DNA of 64,000 nt from Kappaphycus alvarezii (taxonomy: Eukaryota; Rhodophyta; Florideophyceae; Gigartinales; Solieriaceae). The stretch is from the NCBI GenBank assembly GCA_002205965.3, contig NADL03000682.1, forward strand, positions 310,001-374,000. Reading direction: 5' to 3'. The stretch's first letter is position 1. Every line of letters begins with the position of its first letter. Made by a program: the position numbers and the translations under genes. The notes below the pieces were generated by a model. The model did not search any database. It was not told where the DNA came from and saw only the letters and a program-made list of their open reading frames with translations. Positions 36,107 to 46,899 of this stretch are shown here, piece after piece.

Positions 36107-36309
36107 ACGCTCGACTAGTTGTTACCTTCGTGTTGTCGTATATTTTCTATGACCAATCTCCTAAGATTATAGTACTCACATGTTTCCTTCAAATATGTTT
36201 TTATCTCGCAGGTAACTTCAAATGATTCTGTAATAATTGCTACAGTCCCCTGTAGTCGTCTTAGTTGACCCTACATGGGGCTAGCTCCTGGGCGTGTCTC
36301 AATGAATCC

Positions 36310-37110
36310 ATCATCTTAATCCTCTACATTACTAAATATCTGCCATTCCCGATCCTTAACTACCATGCTGTGCAACATAATGCAACATTGTATTACTTTT
36401 TTCATTATTTCCTTGGACCAGAAACTAGAAGGCCGCACGAGTCTGCACCGTTTTGTTTGCAAAATGCCTAACGCTCTTTCCAAGTCCTTGCGAGCACTTC
36501 TCTGATTGCGAGCTAGGCATTCTTCCATCCTGATCGACGGGAAGGTAATTGCTTGAAGAAATACAGACCATTCTGGATATGTCCAGTTCGCCAGCCAGTA
36601 TGACTTGTTCATATTTTGATCAGCAATGACATACTCGAGTGAAGGAGTATAAGTCCCTGCAGCGATCTTTGAAGTTAACTTTGAGGCCTCCACAATATTT
36701 ACATCATTTCCAGTCTCGCGCATGCCGAAAAATGCATGCCATATCCACAGTGAGTGACCGTACATAGCTTCTGATGTAAGTACTTGTGTCCCCTCCTTTC
36801 CCTGATACTGTTCATGCCATGAAGGAATGGAGATTTCCACTTCCATTTACCGCAATATATGGTACCGATCATTCCAGGGAATCAACAAGCCGCAGATTGC
36901 TTTAATATTCGCTTTAAATCCGTCTCAGTTGGCGCACGCAAGTATGGTATCCAAATCATTCAATCACAGAACTAACGAAGTGTTCCAAACTTTGTTATAT
37001 TGCTGATTCTCCCATACCCAGTATTTCATCTACATAATTAGGTTCAGTACCCTGTAAAAGCATACGGTGTGCCGCAGTCACATTCTGATGAGCGCAAAAG
37101 ACCGAGCTTA
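36310..37110 (-). pseudogene. Harbinger A transposase (DDE nuclease)
   Basis: From about 37105 the minus strand reads RMLLQGTEPNYVDEILGMGE then SAIYQSLEHFVSSVIEWFG, and in another frame GMIGTIYCGKWKWKSP. The 36846-36316 frame then gives NDVNIVEASKLTSKIAAGTY, YWLANWTYPEWSVFLQAITF and SARKDLERALGILQTKR, ending IMKKVIQCCIMLHSMVVKDR. These are the ordered blocks of the Plant_tran/Harbinger nuclease family, with an Asp in NDVNIVEAS and the Glu in KDLERALG. Two or more frame breaks make it non-functional. Confidence 0.8.
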
Positions 37111-37499
37111 CCTGGACAATCTTTCTTTTGTCGAAAATTACTCGCTATGTACAGTTATTCTGTCAAAGATCTTCAGAAAACCTCTCGGTAAACTCCAAAC
37201 CGCCTTTAAAATGTAGCGTCATCGTAGTAAGGGAAACTATAGAAATACTGAAGATGAAGTCGCGTGTCCGTCTCCAAAGCTTGGCAATCGATATTTGCCG
37301 CTTTTCCGGGAACCGACCCACCCTAACGTCGAGGTTCGTCCTCATTTCTTCTAGTATACTCCAGAACGGAGCAACAATATCCATGACATCATCTCCTACA
37401 GCTTCCTACCTCCATTCATCGGTCTTCATCTGGCTAGTACTACAGATGTAGCCCTTGACGAGTTGTACACAAGTAAAGCTCATTCTGTCGATGGAATGC

Positions 37500-40310
37500 T
37501 TGTTAAATACAAATCAAGCCTGCATGTAACCAATGGATAAAAAATTGAGATGTCCAATGAAATTGGTTTACTTTTTAAAACGATACCCTAATTGAACATA
37601 TGATGTAGCCACCGGTAGAGATGTTCTTACTACTAATTTAGAACGATTATAATCCTTGAAAAGACAAGACACGTATTGGAGCCATTTAATCAAGACTACA
37701 ATTATAAAGTTTCTCAAACCATAGAATTCCGTCTAAATCGTTTTTTATAGTTAATATCGAAGTTCTCATCTCAGCGGTGCTTCCTATTTTTATGATATTT
37801 AGTTGAAACCAGTTAAACTACGAAATAAATGTTTTTAATATTGTAGGTCTATCACGTTCAAATGGAATAAACAGATCTCTTTGCGCCTTTTGGTGTTGTA
37901 TAGAAAGGAATTTCGGTGGAAACAAAACTTTTTAGCGATATATTGGATCTTAGCGACTCTCGGGGCTAATGTGGAAAGAAAATTGCGTACTATTAAACTT
38001 CTTTGGGGGTTTTATCAGGACAACACTTTGTTTAAGGTGGAAAATATTTTTGCACTAGACGCTTCAATTATCCAGAGTTAAAATGAAGTCGCCAAGAATA
38101 TGTTACTTTATCATGTATTAATTTTTACATGACCTGATAAATAATGAGATAGATGTTTCCCATCTCCTTAGATATTGAGCCCATACTTTTTCTAAATTCA
38201 TAAACTATTTTTTTCATACAGAAAGTGGCTCATTACTTTAGTAGAAGTAAATTGGATATTATTTTTTGAGTCTCCACACCCGTGTCATATCTAGTTAGTT
38301 ATTTGCGAGTTTAACATGTTCTTGGTCCCAAAAATATACAACAGCACATGAATGAACTCCAATCGTGTTATATTTATGCTGAAGGGACTAGATATTAAGC
38401 AACTAGTAGAACCTAGTTATCTTTATTTTGAAAATTACTCTTTTGCGTGTAATGTACAAGCGTTCTGCAGTTTTTGCCATAACTATTATTAAAAATCTGC
38501 AATTCCGGGGATCTGATTTGTCTTTCCGAATACAACAACGCAATATTTTCTAACATAAGTAAAGAAAAGGTAATGATTGTGTTTCAGTGCGCACTTATAT
38601 ACCCAATTTTCTTTCCGAACAGACTGCGTTTTGAATGCGTTTTATTTTTATTTTGTTTAGTCTAGAGCCTCTTGGTCCATCGGAAGGAGAGTTATTGAGG
38701 CAATTATCTATGGTCCAAAAAACTTTTAAGCGAAACTGTTATCCATATATCATTTATTTTATCCATTTAGTACTTCAAAGTTGTGTAATAAAGTACATGC
38801 TTCCTGTTTTACGACACATGAAGTTTTAAAATTTTCAGAAATCCAATAAAATTTTGAGTTGTCATACTCGCGGTCAATGATCTAATGAACTGACATATAT
38901 TTCTAACATGCAATTGCATATAAAATATGTGATCCAAGACTTTGCTGTAGATCCAGAATTTCTACTCGTCTAGTGCAGCGCTATTACCATTTCTAACAAA
39001 TGTTCAATATATGGTTTGCAGCTTTTTCTGTAACATTTTCCTTCACTCTCCTGAAATGAACTATTCATATGTGAAATATTAGTATTTATAGACTTTCGAA
39101 AGTATAATTCACACGATAGATGAAAAGAGTCAGAATTAATTTGTATTAGGAACAAAAGACCTGCTCATATCCAATTTTTTGGCTGCTTTTTGTACCTTTT
39201 TGAATTCTTTGCTCTAGAAAGCTTGTCACATTTCAATACTTTTTTTGTATCAATTTTTTACTGTCGATTTTCCGATGTGAACTTTTACGAATGACTTGAA
39301 ATGTTAAAGTTTCGATTCAGGATTAACATTTGATTCAATGTAAATTCAGTGGGATGTTCAGAAATGGTATAAAAGTAAAACATTGATTGAATTCATATTA
39401 TGTTATAAAAGGTACAAAAATCCCAAATTTAGTTGATAGTTTTTGAATACATTAGGCTTTGAGACAATTGAAAGCTTTTTAGTAACTCAACGAGATATTT
39501 GCTGGGTTAGGATACCAGCACAATGAAAAACATTAAATTTAGAATACTTCTTGAGATTTCTAGAGACTATCTACGGAATTAGATTGAAATTTTGTTGCAT
39601 CTTTGAGTGCTGTTTTAGTCAATTCGTGCATTTATAGCTGTGAAGATGCTTAAATTTCACAAGAGCAGTATCTGAGCGCAATTAATAATCACCTAATTAG
39701 AAGTTATACTCGATTTGTGACTAATTTTTTTCAAGAGGAAGCGATATATAGGCTGTCTATTAATGGGGGCTACACAATTTCTCTATCATACTAATTGTCC
39801 AGAAAACTCTTGAGTTGTTTCAGATCCTTCCTTTAAACTGTTAAAGTTGTTCAAGTCTTCAATATTTAATCCGCGGAACGATTTATACAGATGATTTATT
39901 GAAATGAAAAATTTCGCATTTTCCCATTCTAACTTCATGAAGAATTCTTTGCAGTAAGTTTTGATCTACAATGATCACAATCATTTTATGTACTCGTAAT
40001 ATTGTATACAGTCAGTGTTTGAAGTTTATTTTAGTTATGAGACTAGCTGACTGTCTCGTGATCAATAAATTTTACTTTACCATCTGAAGACTTTTCATTT
40101 AAATTTATTAGAAATATCCGTAGATGGCCTACAAAGTTCTAACTTGCTCTCATTTTCCCTGTTTCAAAGCATTTGAGGATATTTACTTTGCTTCTTTCAT
40201 CGAATCCGTGAGTTTTGGAGATACATAAGAACAGTTCTGAATTAATATTTTCAAATACTTATTTTTGATTGCAAAAATCGGATGAAGATAATTATTGATT
40301 TTTTTATTGT
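37500..40310. other. AT-rich stretch without supported genes
   Basis: Frames of 60-66 codons exist (37881-38081 plus, 38635-38829 plus, 38970-39155 minus), but their residue content follows the AT bias. No motif, repeat pair or RNA gene was recognised. Confidence 0.45.
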
Positions 40311-40424
40311 AATGATTACTTGAGGACTCAAATATACAATTTTACGTTATTTTATCGGAGACCCAAAGGTAAAAAAGATGAATGCAACAACCAAATACAA
40401 TTTTATATAACAAAGAATGGAGGA

Positions 40425-40571
40425 GAGGAGCACTACTTAACCCAAAATCGTACCGGTCTGAGCTTACAACTTACTTTTGCGGCCTCTGACCACTCCTTGG
40501 GCGCGGTTAATCTTTTATCGCTGCATCAATGTGTCAAATCGGGCGTAGCCGAGCCTTTTCACACAATTTAG
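40425..40571 (+). other. Small GC-richer coding-like patch
   Basis: Within AT-rich DNA, 40425-40571 reads EEHYLTQNRTGLSLQLTFAA then SDHSLGAVNLLSLHQCVKSG and AEPFHTI before a stop. The sudden rise in GC and the balanced text suggest a short insertion or exon. Nothing links it to a known family. Confidence 0.25.
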
Positions 40572-40983
40572 CAAAAGATTTCCAAAATCCTCGTGGATGT
40601 CTGTTAACAAGACGAATAAATTAATCCTTTCTAATTTCTAAAACATTTTAGATGAAATTATATTTCTGTCTATAGGTATAAAATAAAGTGTGAATCTGAT
40701 GTGTATGTCGAAAAAAGGATTTCATTTTAATTTATTTTTCCCATTTTCTATCAATTGGGTATTTACTACCTGTATTCTTGATAAATGCCTGATTGCTTTT
40801 TTCTTTTCATATGACATAACTGTTGCTTCTATATTGGCTCTCATTTTATGAAAAATCTATTCGGGAACTTTTTGCAACAATAATGATGAAAATTAACTTC
40901 AGTATGCAAAATACATGTATATTTTCGAAAAACTGAAATATGAGCTCGATGATAGAAACGTTATCCGTTTAACTGATGTTGCA

Positions 40984-41253
40984 TCACATTCCAACTCTAC
41001 GATCACCCAACCGACCGTTATAAATGTTTCTTATTTCGTACCTTGCCCAATATAATACAAATGCACAAGTTACAACGCTACCAACAGTTGATTTTCTTAT
41101 ATTTAGGTCAAAAAATCCAATGATTGTAAAAAATAAACCACACCCGAAATAGATGAACCAGAAGTATGCCAGACATGCAAAAACCCTCAAGCCGGCTAAA
41201 AATATGTACCAAAAGCACAATAAATAACTAACCAGAATATCCATAAATTCCAT
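40984..41253 (-). CDS. Small predicted multi-pass membrane protein, unknown
   Basis: An ATG at 41253 (minus) opens 89 codons ending at 40984. The product has three hydrophobic segments: about residues 5-25 (ILVSYLLCFWYIFLAGLRVF), 26-46 (CLAYFWFIYFGCGLFFTIIG) and 55-70 (VGSVVTCAFVLYWARY). They are followed by a charged tail, RNIYNGRLGDRRVGM. The aromatic and Cys-rich segments with charged loops look like a real membrane protein, but the AT-rich setting can generate Phe/Tyr/Ile-rich frames by chance. No family or promoter recognised. Confidence 0.35.
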   Translation of the reverse strand: MEFMDILVSYLLCFWYIFLAGLRVFACLAYFWFIYFGCGLFFTIIGFFDLNIRKSTVGSVVTCAFVLYWARYEIRNIYNGRLGDRRVGM

Positions 41254-41684
41254 AAACGCATTAAAGCAAAAAAGCAAAAATAAATCAAATCAGTCCCATT
41301 ATATACTAATGAAATAATGATTAAATGTCTCCTACTAAGCTCTCGAGGTTTCAATAGCGCTACTTTACAGTACGAAGTAAACCATTCGCACTAAAGCTTT
41401 TTAAAGCGAAATATTTAACACCATGTAAAACAGAAACGTCTTACTCATATGTAGATAACAAGATTGAATCCTACAGTAGCAAATTTCATTAAATAATTTG
41501 TTTTGGATTTTTCTCATGATCAATATATCGCCCCATTTACAATTCTTGTATCCATCAATGAAGTTATTTTCTCACTTGTCCTGTCCCGGTGCTCTTTTTT
41601 GCCTCATGTACGAAAATTAATCCGGAGAGTACGCTCTTTCAATCCCTAAATGAGGTCTAAATCTTGTAACAAACACCTTAATAA

Positions 41685-44094
41685 CTACTTCATCAGCAAG
41701 CGAGGAAGAAATAAGGTAGAAAAGAAGTCCTCAATGATCCCGACCACTAGGTTGGGATCATTGAGGGTGGTGAAACCAACGGGACGAACTCTTCTTTCCG
41801 CAGCTGCTCCAGCAGGCAACGTGGTTGCTTCGTTCGTCTCAAGAGGAGTACCGCTATCGGCTTCAACCTCCGTATCGGAGTGGTTTTCAACATACACTGC
41901 CATAACCCGCAGGGGACAGCTTCCTGCACAGTCTTTCGGACCTCTGACTCAGCCGTCTCCCGTTTCACCCGTTTAGCAGGAGGCTCCTCCTCGTCTGAGA
42001 CCAAGTCTATAACTTCTGACGCTTGGGCTTGACCCGATGGCAAGTGGTTGGTAAAAGATATCTCCGTCCTTAGACGCGACTTTGGGCGAGGGAAGGGATC
42101 CACACGCTAGCAAAGCCGGCGGTGGCGTGACAGTTTGACTTTCGGCAGGCGCTGCAGTCGGGTTTTCCGTTGCTGGCCTGGTCTTCTGCGGCGTGGCCGG
42201 TCGATAAGTTCCCGCTTCCGCTGTCTCCATAGGATTTTTGGATTAACCTGCACCCTAGGCGCTGGGTTTTGTAGAAGATCCTGCTTGATCCTAAATTCCG
42301 GATATTCCGGCTTGGGCAAACGTCTTTGGGGGACAGTACTCCCCCTTTTCATGCATTTCCTCCGTGAGCTGGGGTCATCCCACTTGCTCTTGCGAAACGA
42401 CCTGCCCTCCAACGACGGGCCTCGGCTTCGTCCAAGACACTTCCTTCCCGGAGGTCGTACCAAACAAGATCCCCTGCATCCGCATCTCGGCCTCGGCAGT
42501 AGGGGAAACTATCGAAGAAAGTCATCTGGTGGTTTCAGCGTGACATCCCCGCCGAGTCGGTGGTCCCCATCACGGGCGTAACGCGTTTCCAATCCGCATA
42601 ACCGTCATCCCCAAGGACCCGGCGAAGCAACTCTTCCCCCAACGACGCCAGCGTCTGCGCATGCGAGCGGGTATCCACAATACGCGTTACGTATCGTTTG
42701 CGCCTCCACCAGGCAATCCGCAACAGAATTCGACCAGCTGGTGCAGTGGAAAACCCACCATGCCGCCGCAGGGTGTTCTGTGACGCACGAACCCACGTAC
42801 ACATATATGTCGGTCATCTCCAACCATACGTCCCAAGGCATCTTACAATCTTCCCACCAACGCGGAACCGCGAAATGTCGACCGTAAATTTCTCCTGAGT
42901 AGTTCCATAATTCAGGCTTATGCTGGTGCCAAAACGCAAAATATACCGTCTCCGATCGAATGCGACGCTGAAAGTTTACGGCACCGCCCCAAAAACTCAA
43001 CAATGTCTTCTTGGCCTGACGGTAGTCGAAGCGGAGGCAAAACGAGGTCCAGAGACGGCGGAAAGATGAACATCAGCCGTAACCCCATGGGAAGACCAAT
43101 TCGTAACCAAATCTGTGGCCTGCATCATCGCGTGAATATATTCGGCCTCTCATCAGGAGCGCAAACACCATAAGTCGATACGCTCGGGTAAACAGCTCAG
43201 CGCCACACCGCACTCATGAAGACCCATCTTCTCGTCGACGCACAAGACCTGATCGTTTCTGCGAAAACAGCCCGACTGGCGCAGCCAGCGACCCTTCGCC
43301 ACACGCGATGGAAGGTGCCTAAATCCTCCGCTCCCATGGCCACGCGACGCCGCCACTCGAACGACCACAGATCGCCAAGGGGAATGCCTCAAGGTACAAC
43401 TTGCTGGTCGCCGTCTGTATATCGATAATAGTCGATGATGGATTCGTCTTTGACGTATTTCCTGTCGTACCACGGACGCTCTCCAAAGACGCGCGGATGT
43501 TCCCTTGGGATTAGCCCAGAAAGGGATTGGTTGGATAGAAATTGGGGAGGCATTTGAGAAATGCGATTGGCGATGCGCCGCGAAGATCCAAACGACAAAG
43601 ACACAGTACCTTCACCAAAGGTGCCGGGGAAAACTGAGGATGAGACTTGAATGCAGAACGCAATTTCAACGTCCTAATGCCAAGCACGGACGCCGAGGTA
43701 AGCGCGTTGGTTACCATAGAGAAAGCAGCTCACAGTAAAGGAAGTGGGAGACTAGTCAAACAACATGGATGGAAATTCTTAAATTGGCACTGGAGGAGGG
43801 AAAACTGCGAATAATTTTGCGCCCCACAACCCGGAGAGAGACCTCGCCATTCTTCGACCGAGTGTATGCTTAAGATGGGGAAGCACTCAGTTAATTCGGT
43901 GCCTGGGGATGAACGATGGAAAAAGTTGATCGCTCGCCCAAGGAGAATGCGTATTGTACTATTTGGGTCTTTCCCATCTCCATGAAAAGTTCTAGCCAGA
44001 TTTTCAACGGCAGGGGGTATTTTTGGAAACCCCCACTCCTCGCCCATGGCGACTGAGGAGTTAGGATCTCGACTGTCTTGATTGACCATTGCAC
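41685..44094 (-). pseudogene. Frameshifted minus-strand gene of unknown family with SIM/NLS-like C-terminus
   Basis: Protein-like minus-strand text is found almost continuously from MVNQDSRDPNSSVAMGEEWG (44089) through PPQFLSNQSLSGLIPREHPR (about 43540), WNYSGEIYGRHFAVPRWWED (about 42910), NTLRRHGGFSTAPAGRILLR and a Lys/Arg-rich segment (42463-42107). It ends in SEVIDLVSDEEEPPAKRVKR (from about 42019). The last block pairs a hydrophobic VIDLV core and acidic residues, as in SUMO-interaction motifs, with a nuclear-localisation-like basic cluster. Many frame changes are needed to read it. It may be a host nuclear protein gene or a domesticated or decayed transposon gene. Confidence 0.4.
41729..41766. 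repeat. 13-base perfect inverted repeat
   Basis: CCTCAATGATCCC at 41729-41741 is the exact reverse complement of GGGATCATTGAGG at 41754-41766, separated by 12 bases. It lies at the 3' end of the minus-strand locus at 41.7-44.1 kb and could form a hairpin. It is also consistent with the inverted end of a small element. Confidence 0.7.
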
Positions 44095-44099
44095 GTCTC

Positions 44100-46400
44100 G
44101 TTCAACTCAGATCCGATGGTGTCACACTGGGCCACAGTGGTGTGCGCTCAGAATGGGTATATGTAGTGCAATAGTATACTGATGCACCCTGCTGGACGGC
44201 TAAGCCGATTTTGGTTGATCGAGTTTGATCCGTTTATTGACACTAACTTTCAATTACACCAGTAAGCTGACTTATAACTTGCCTTGGGCCATAGAACGCT
44301 CCTCATGAGACAAACAGACACCTAAGGTGACCCCGATACTTTTTATGGTAAACTGCCGCTCATTGGACCAAGTTTCATTATATTTATCCAATAACGTGGA
44401 TCTAATTTCAGTCCACTGGTGTTGCACTTTATTTAGATTTACTACTTGTAGTTGTAGAGTAGACGAACCATTATTTATTATCTAACTGAATAACAAGACT
44501 CTCTACATCAAAGGCACCCCGTTGCTGGCTCTGGACTTACTTCCCAACTTTCGCCCCTTCCGGACAACCTCGTTCACAGTGGCCAAACCCGTTTCTATTC
44601 CGTCCGGATGTCCTCGTGCTTCTTTACCCTTTTCACCCTTTTTACTTTTTATCGCTAGGGATCCTTTTATGCTAATAACTAGGGGTTATACCCATTTTTT
44701 GTTTTTTTCTTGGTCGAAGTGTCCGTACCGCCTTTGGTGCTTACATGATTCAGCGTCTATAAATAAGTAGAATCACCCACCACTGTGTCGACGGAGACAC
44801 CACCCGCTTCTCATTAGGAGACTCGAGACTACGTCGCCTCTTAATTTACGTAACGTATGCACCTTTGATGTCCGTCTCTAAGTTATTTATATACGGATCA
44901 TACCCCAAGATAGCCTTTGGACCCGGCTCGTGCTTGCAATCCGGAATCAGGAGTGAACTGCAGCCCACCGAAGCTCCCCCCGCTCTACTGACCGTATCGT
45001 ACTCCTGTCCAATACGCCGCATGATTGTACCTTGCAACGTCCAAAACGAAGGCACACTGAGCTACGATATGGCAGGATACTTAAAAGAGAAATCAGGTCC
45101 CGAACGCCAGATGTGTGCTCTGTTGTGTTGGCTCGCTGGGCCGTTGCCAAAGGCATTTTGTCTCGAAGGTTTTGTTGCTTTGCGTCTCACGCATTGTACT
45201 ACAACAACATATTGAATGAATGAATCCATCATCATTTTTGCTGCATTATCCAAAGTCGGCGCTCCAAATTGACCTCTGTTCGAACTAAATCTCCCTAGAA
45301 GTTTACTTTATCTTCTGAGGGTTTTGTGAGGACGCAAGCGTTGCCCTCAATTTCCGAAAAATGACATACATGCTAACGGCTGGTCAGAGCACTTATGAAA
45401 CAACTATTCATCCTTTCTTATCCCGCATCTGGAATATCCTGTGGTTTTTTGAAGAATACACGACACGTTTTGTGCTAAGAAGAACCTAGGCGAAAGATAG
45501 AGATAGAAAAAGGTGTAAAAGCTTGAAGTATAACGATAAACTCAAGTTGAGCGCAGCAAAGAACAAAAAGCGACAGTCGCTACGTCGATCTTCCCTCTAG
45601 GACCCCCGATCGGGCTACCTATATACCCCTCCTCCGCACCAACTCATGCGCCCAGGTGCGCCAAAGTTACGAGGTGCTTTCGGGAGAGATCTGAGCAATC
45701 AATAAGGTATGAAGCGGCTGATGTCACCTGTACTGTAACAGTAACGAGCAGCACAGTACTACTGCACTATTTCGCAACAAATCAAAAAGAGAGAAGAGGC
45801 TTCACACTAAGGGTCTTTCATACTCTAGATTTTACCTCCCGAGCCGTCACTCTTAGTAGTCCCTCGCACTCGGTTTGTTTAAAGAAGCCTTAGCTTCACA
45901 AGAGCCCTTCACCCAGAAGGTCCTTCGAGCTCTGCCAAGGCTTCACTCCTAGAGTCCTTTACACTTGGTTCGGAGGCATATATCCTTCCATGTTCCGTAG
46001 TACATCAAGCCTCTCGGCATGCAGATGAGCAATTGCCATAGTAGATCCATTCCAAACTGCTCCAGCCATATGATTAGCGAGCTCATAGCGCTGCAGTTGT
46101 ATGCAAGCGTTCCAAATGTTCAGTGCTTTGGTAAATTACAGCAAATTGATGGAAGAAAACAATTGGTATAGTGCGCGACTTTAGGGTAGCACCACCGCAA
46201 AATTGACGTTCAAAGGCAATGACAGGACCGTTTTCAATTATTCCTACGTTTCCATAACGGAAATATGATCTGAAAGAAAGGTCCGAAAGCCCCTTGATAA
46301 TTGGCTACTGAAGTAAGAGTCAAGAGGAAATGATAAAAACAAAGGTGCGACATTAAAATAGCACCACTTAACTAACTCTTCTTAACAAAGCCAGTCTAAA
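44100..46400. other. Mostly nothing supported; weak minus-strand patch
   Basis: The minus strand around 44770-44519 reads SIKGSLAIKSKKGEKGKEAR and GIETGLATVNEVVRKGRKLG, a basic protein-like patch without a start. Around 45845-45975 two imperfect copies of a roughly 32-base phrase occur (CACTCTTAGTAGTCCCTCG and CACTCCTAGAGTCCTTTACA). Palindromic GTACTGTA words occur near 45730-45765. No gene can be defined. Confidence 0.35.
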
Positions 46401-46413
46401 AATTGTCGTTGCC

Positions 46414-46656
46414 TTGAAACGTACTTCAACTAGCATCTTGGAACACTCCCTTCACTCCTCCACTCAACCAGCATCAGAAAAAATAGGCAAAGGGAAGCAA
46501 CTTGACGAAAAGGAAAAGGGAGCAATCCTCGTTTTGGCGAAGGAGGGACTGAGCAATCGGGCAATTGGCAAACGGTTGAATCGAGGCAAGAATGTTATCT
46601 CAAGGTTTCTCAGCAATCCGGACTGCTACGGAAAGAACTACAAATTCGATAATTAA
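46414..46656 (+). pseudogene. Tc1/mariner-type transposase N-terminal helix-turn-helix, fragment
   Basis: The frame reads GKGKQLDEKEKGAILVLAKE then GLSNRAIGKRLNRGKNVISR and FLSNPDCYGKN. It matches the first HTH of Tc1/Tc3-like transposases (GK.L...E+..I..L..EG.S...IA..L.RS...I..FL.NP..YG). The family usually starts at a Met just before GKGK; here that codon is ATA at 46483-46485, so the start appears lost. The second HTH and DDE nuclease are not readable downstream, where only short stretches such as LSPRIT hint at continuation. Confidence 0.65.
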
Positions 46657-46899
46657 ATCTTTTGTACCCTACTGCCCCAGCCGCACTCTCTCCCAGGATC
46701 ACCGATGCCCCCCTCATCCCATTTCAAAAAAGGTATAGCACCTAAAAGCCGATCGCTGCGAGTGAAACCCCCCCCAATTACTGGAAGCTGCCTAATAAAT
46801 AACTATTCCTCGAGGGCCGCCCAACAACTCCAGCCGTTTCCGACTGGGATCTCCATCCAGACGAGGGCAGACAGAGTCATACACGGTATCAGGTGAATA

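Larger units (their letters stand above)
35197..37500. mobile_element. PIF/Harbinger-type DNA transposon, degenerate (Harbinger A)
   Basis: A minus-strand transposase (36310-37110) and a plus-strand second ORF (35771-36106) lie tail to tail, the two-gene set typical of PIF/Harbinger elements. Both are broken. I could not identify the terminal inverted repeats or the three-base target duplication, so the limits are approximate. Confidence 0.7.

Noticed and set aside
41685-43738. Second DIRS-like element
   Set aside because: The minus-strand text resembles retroelement proteins in style, but I found no RT, RNase H or recombinase motif to support it.
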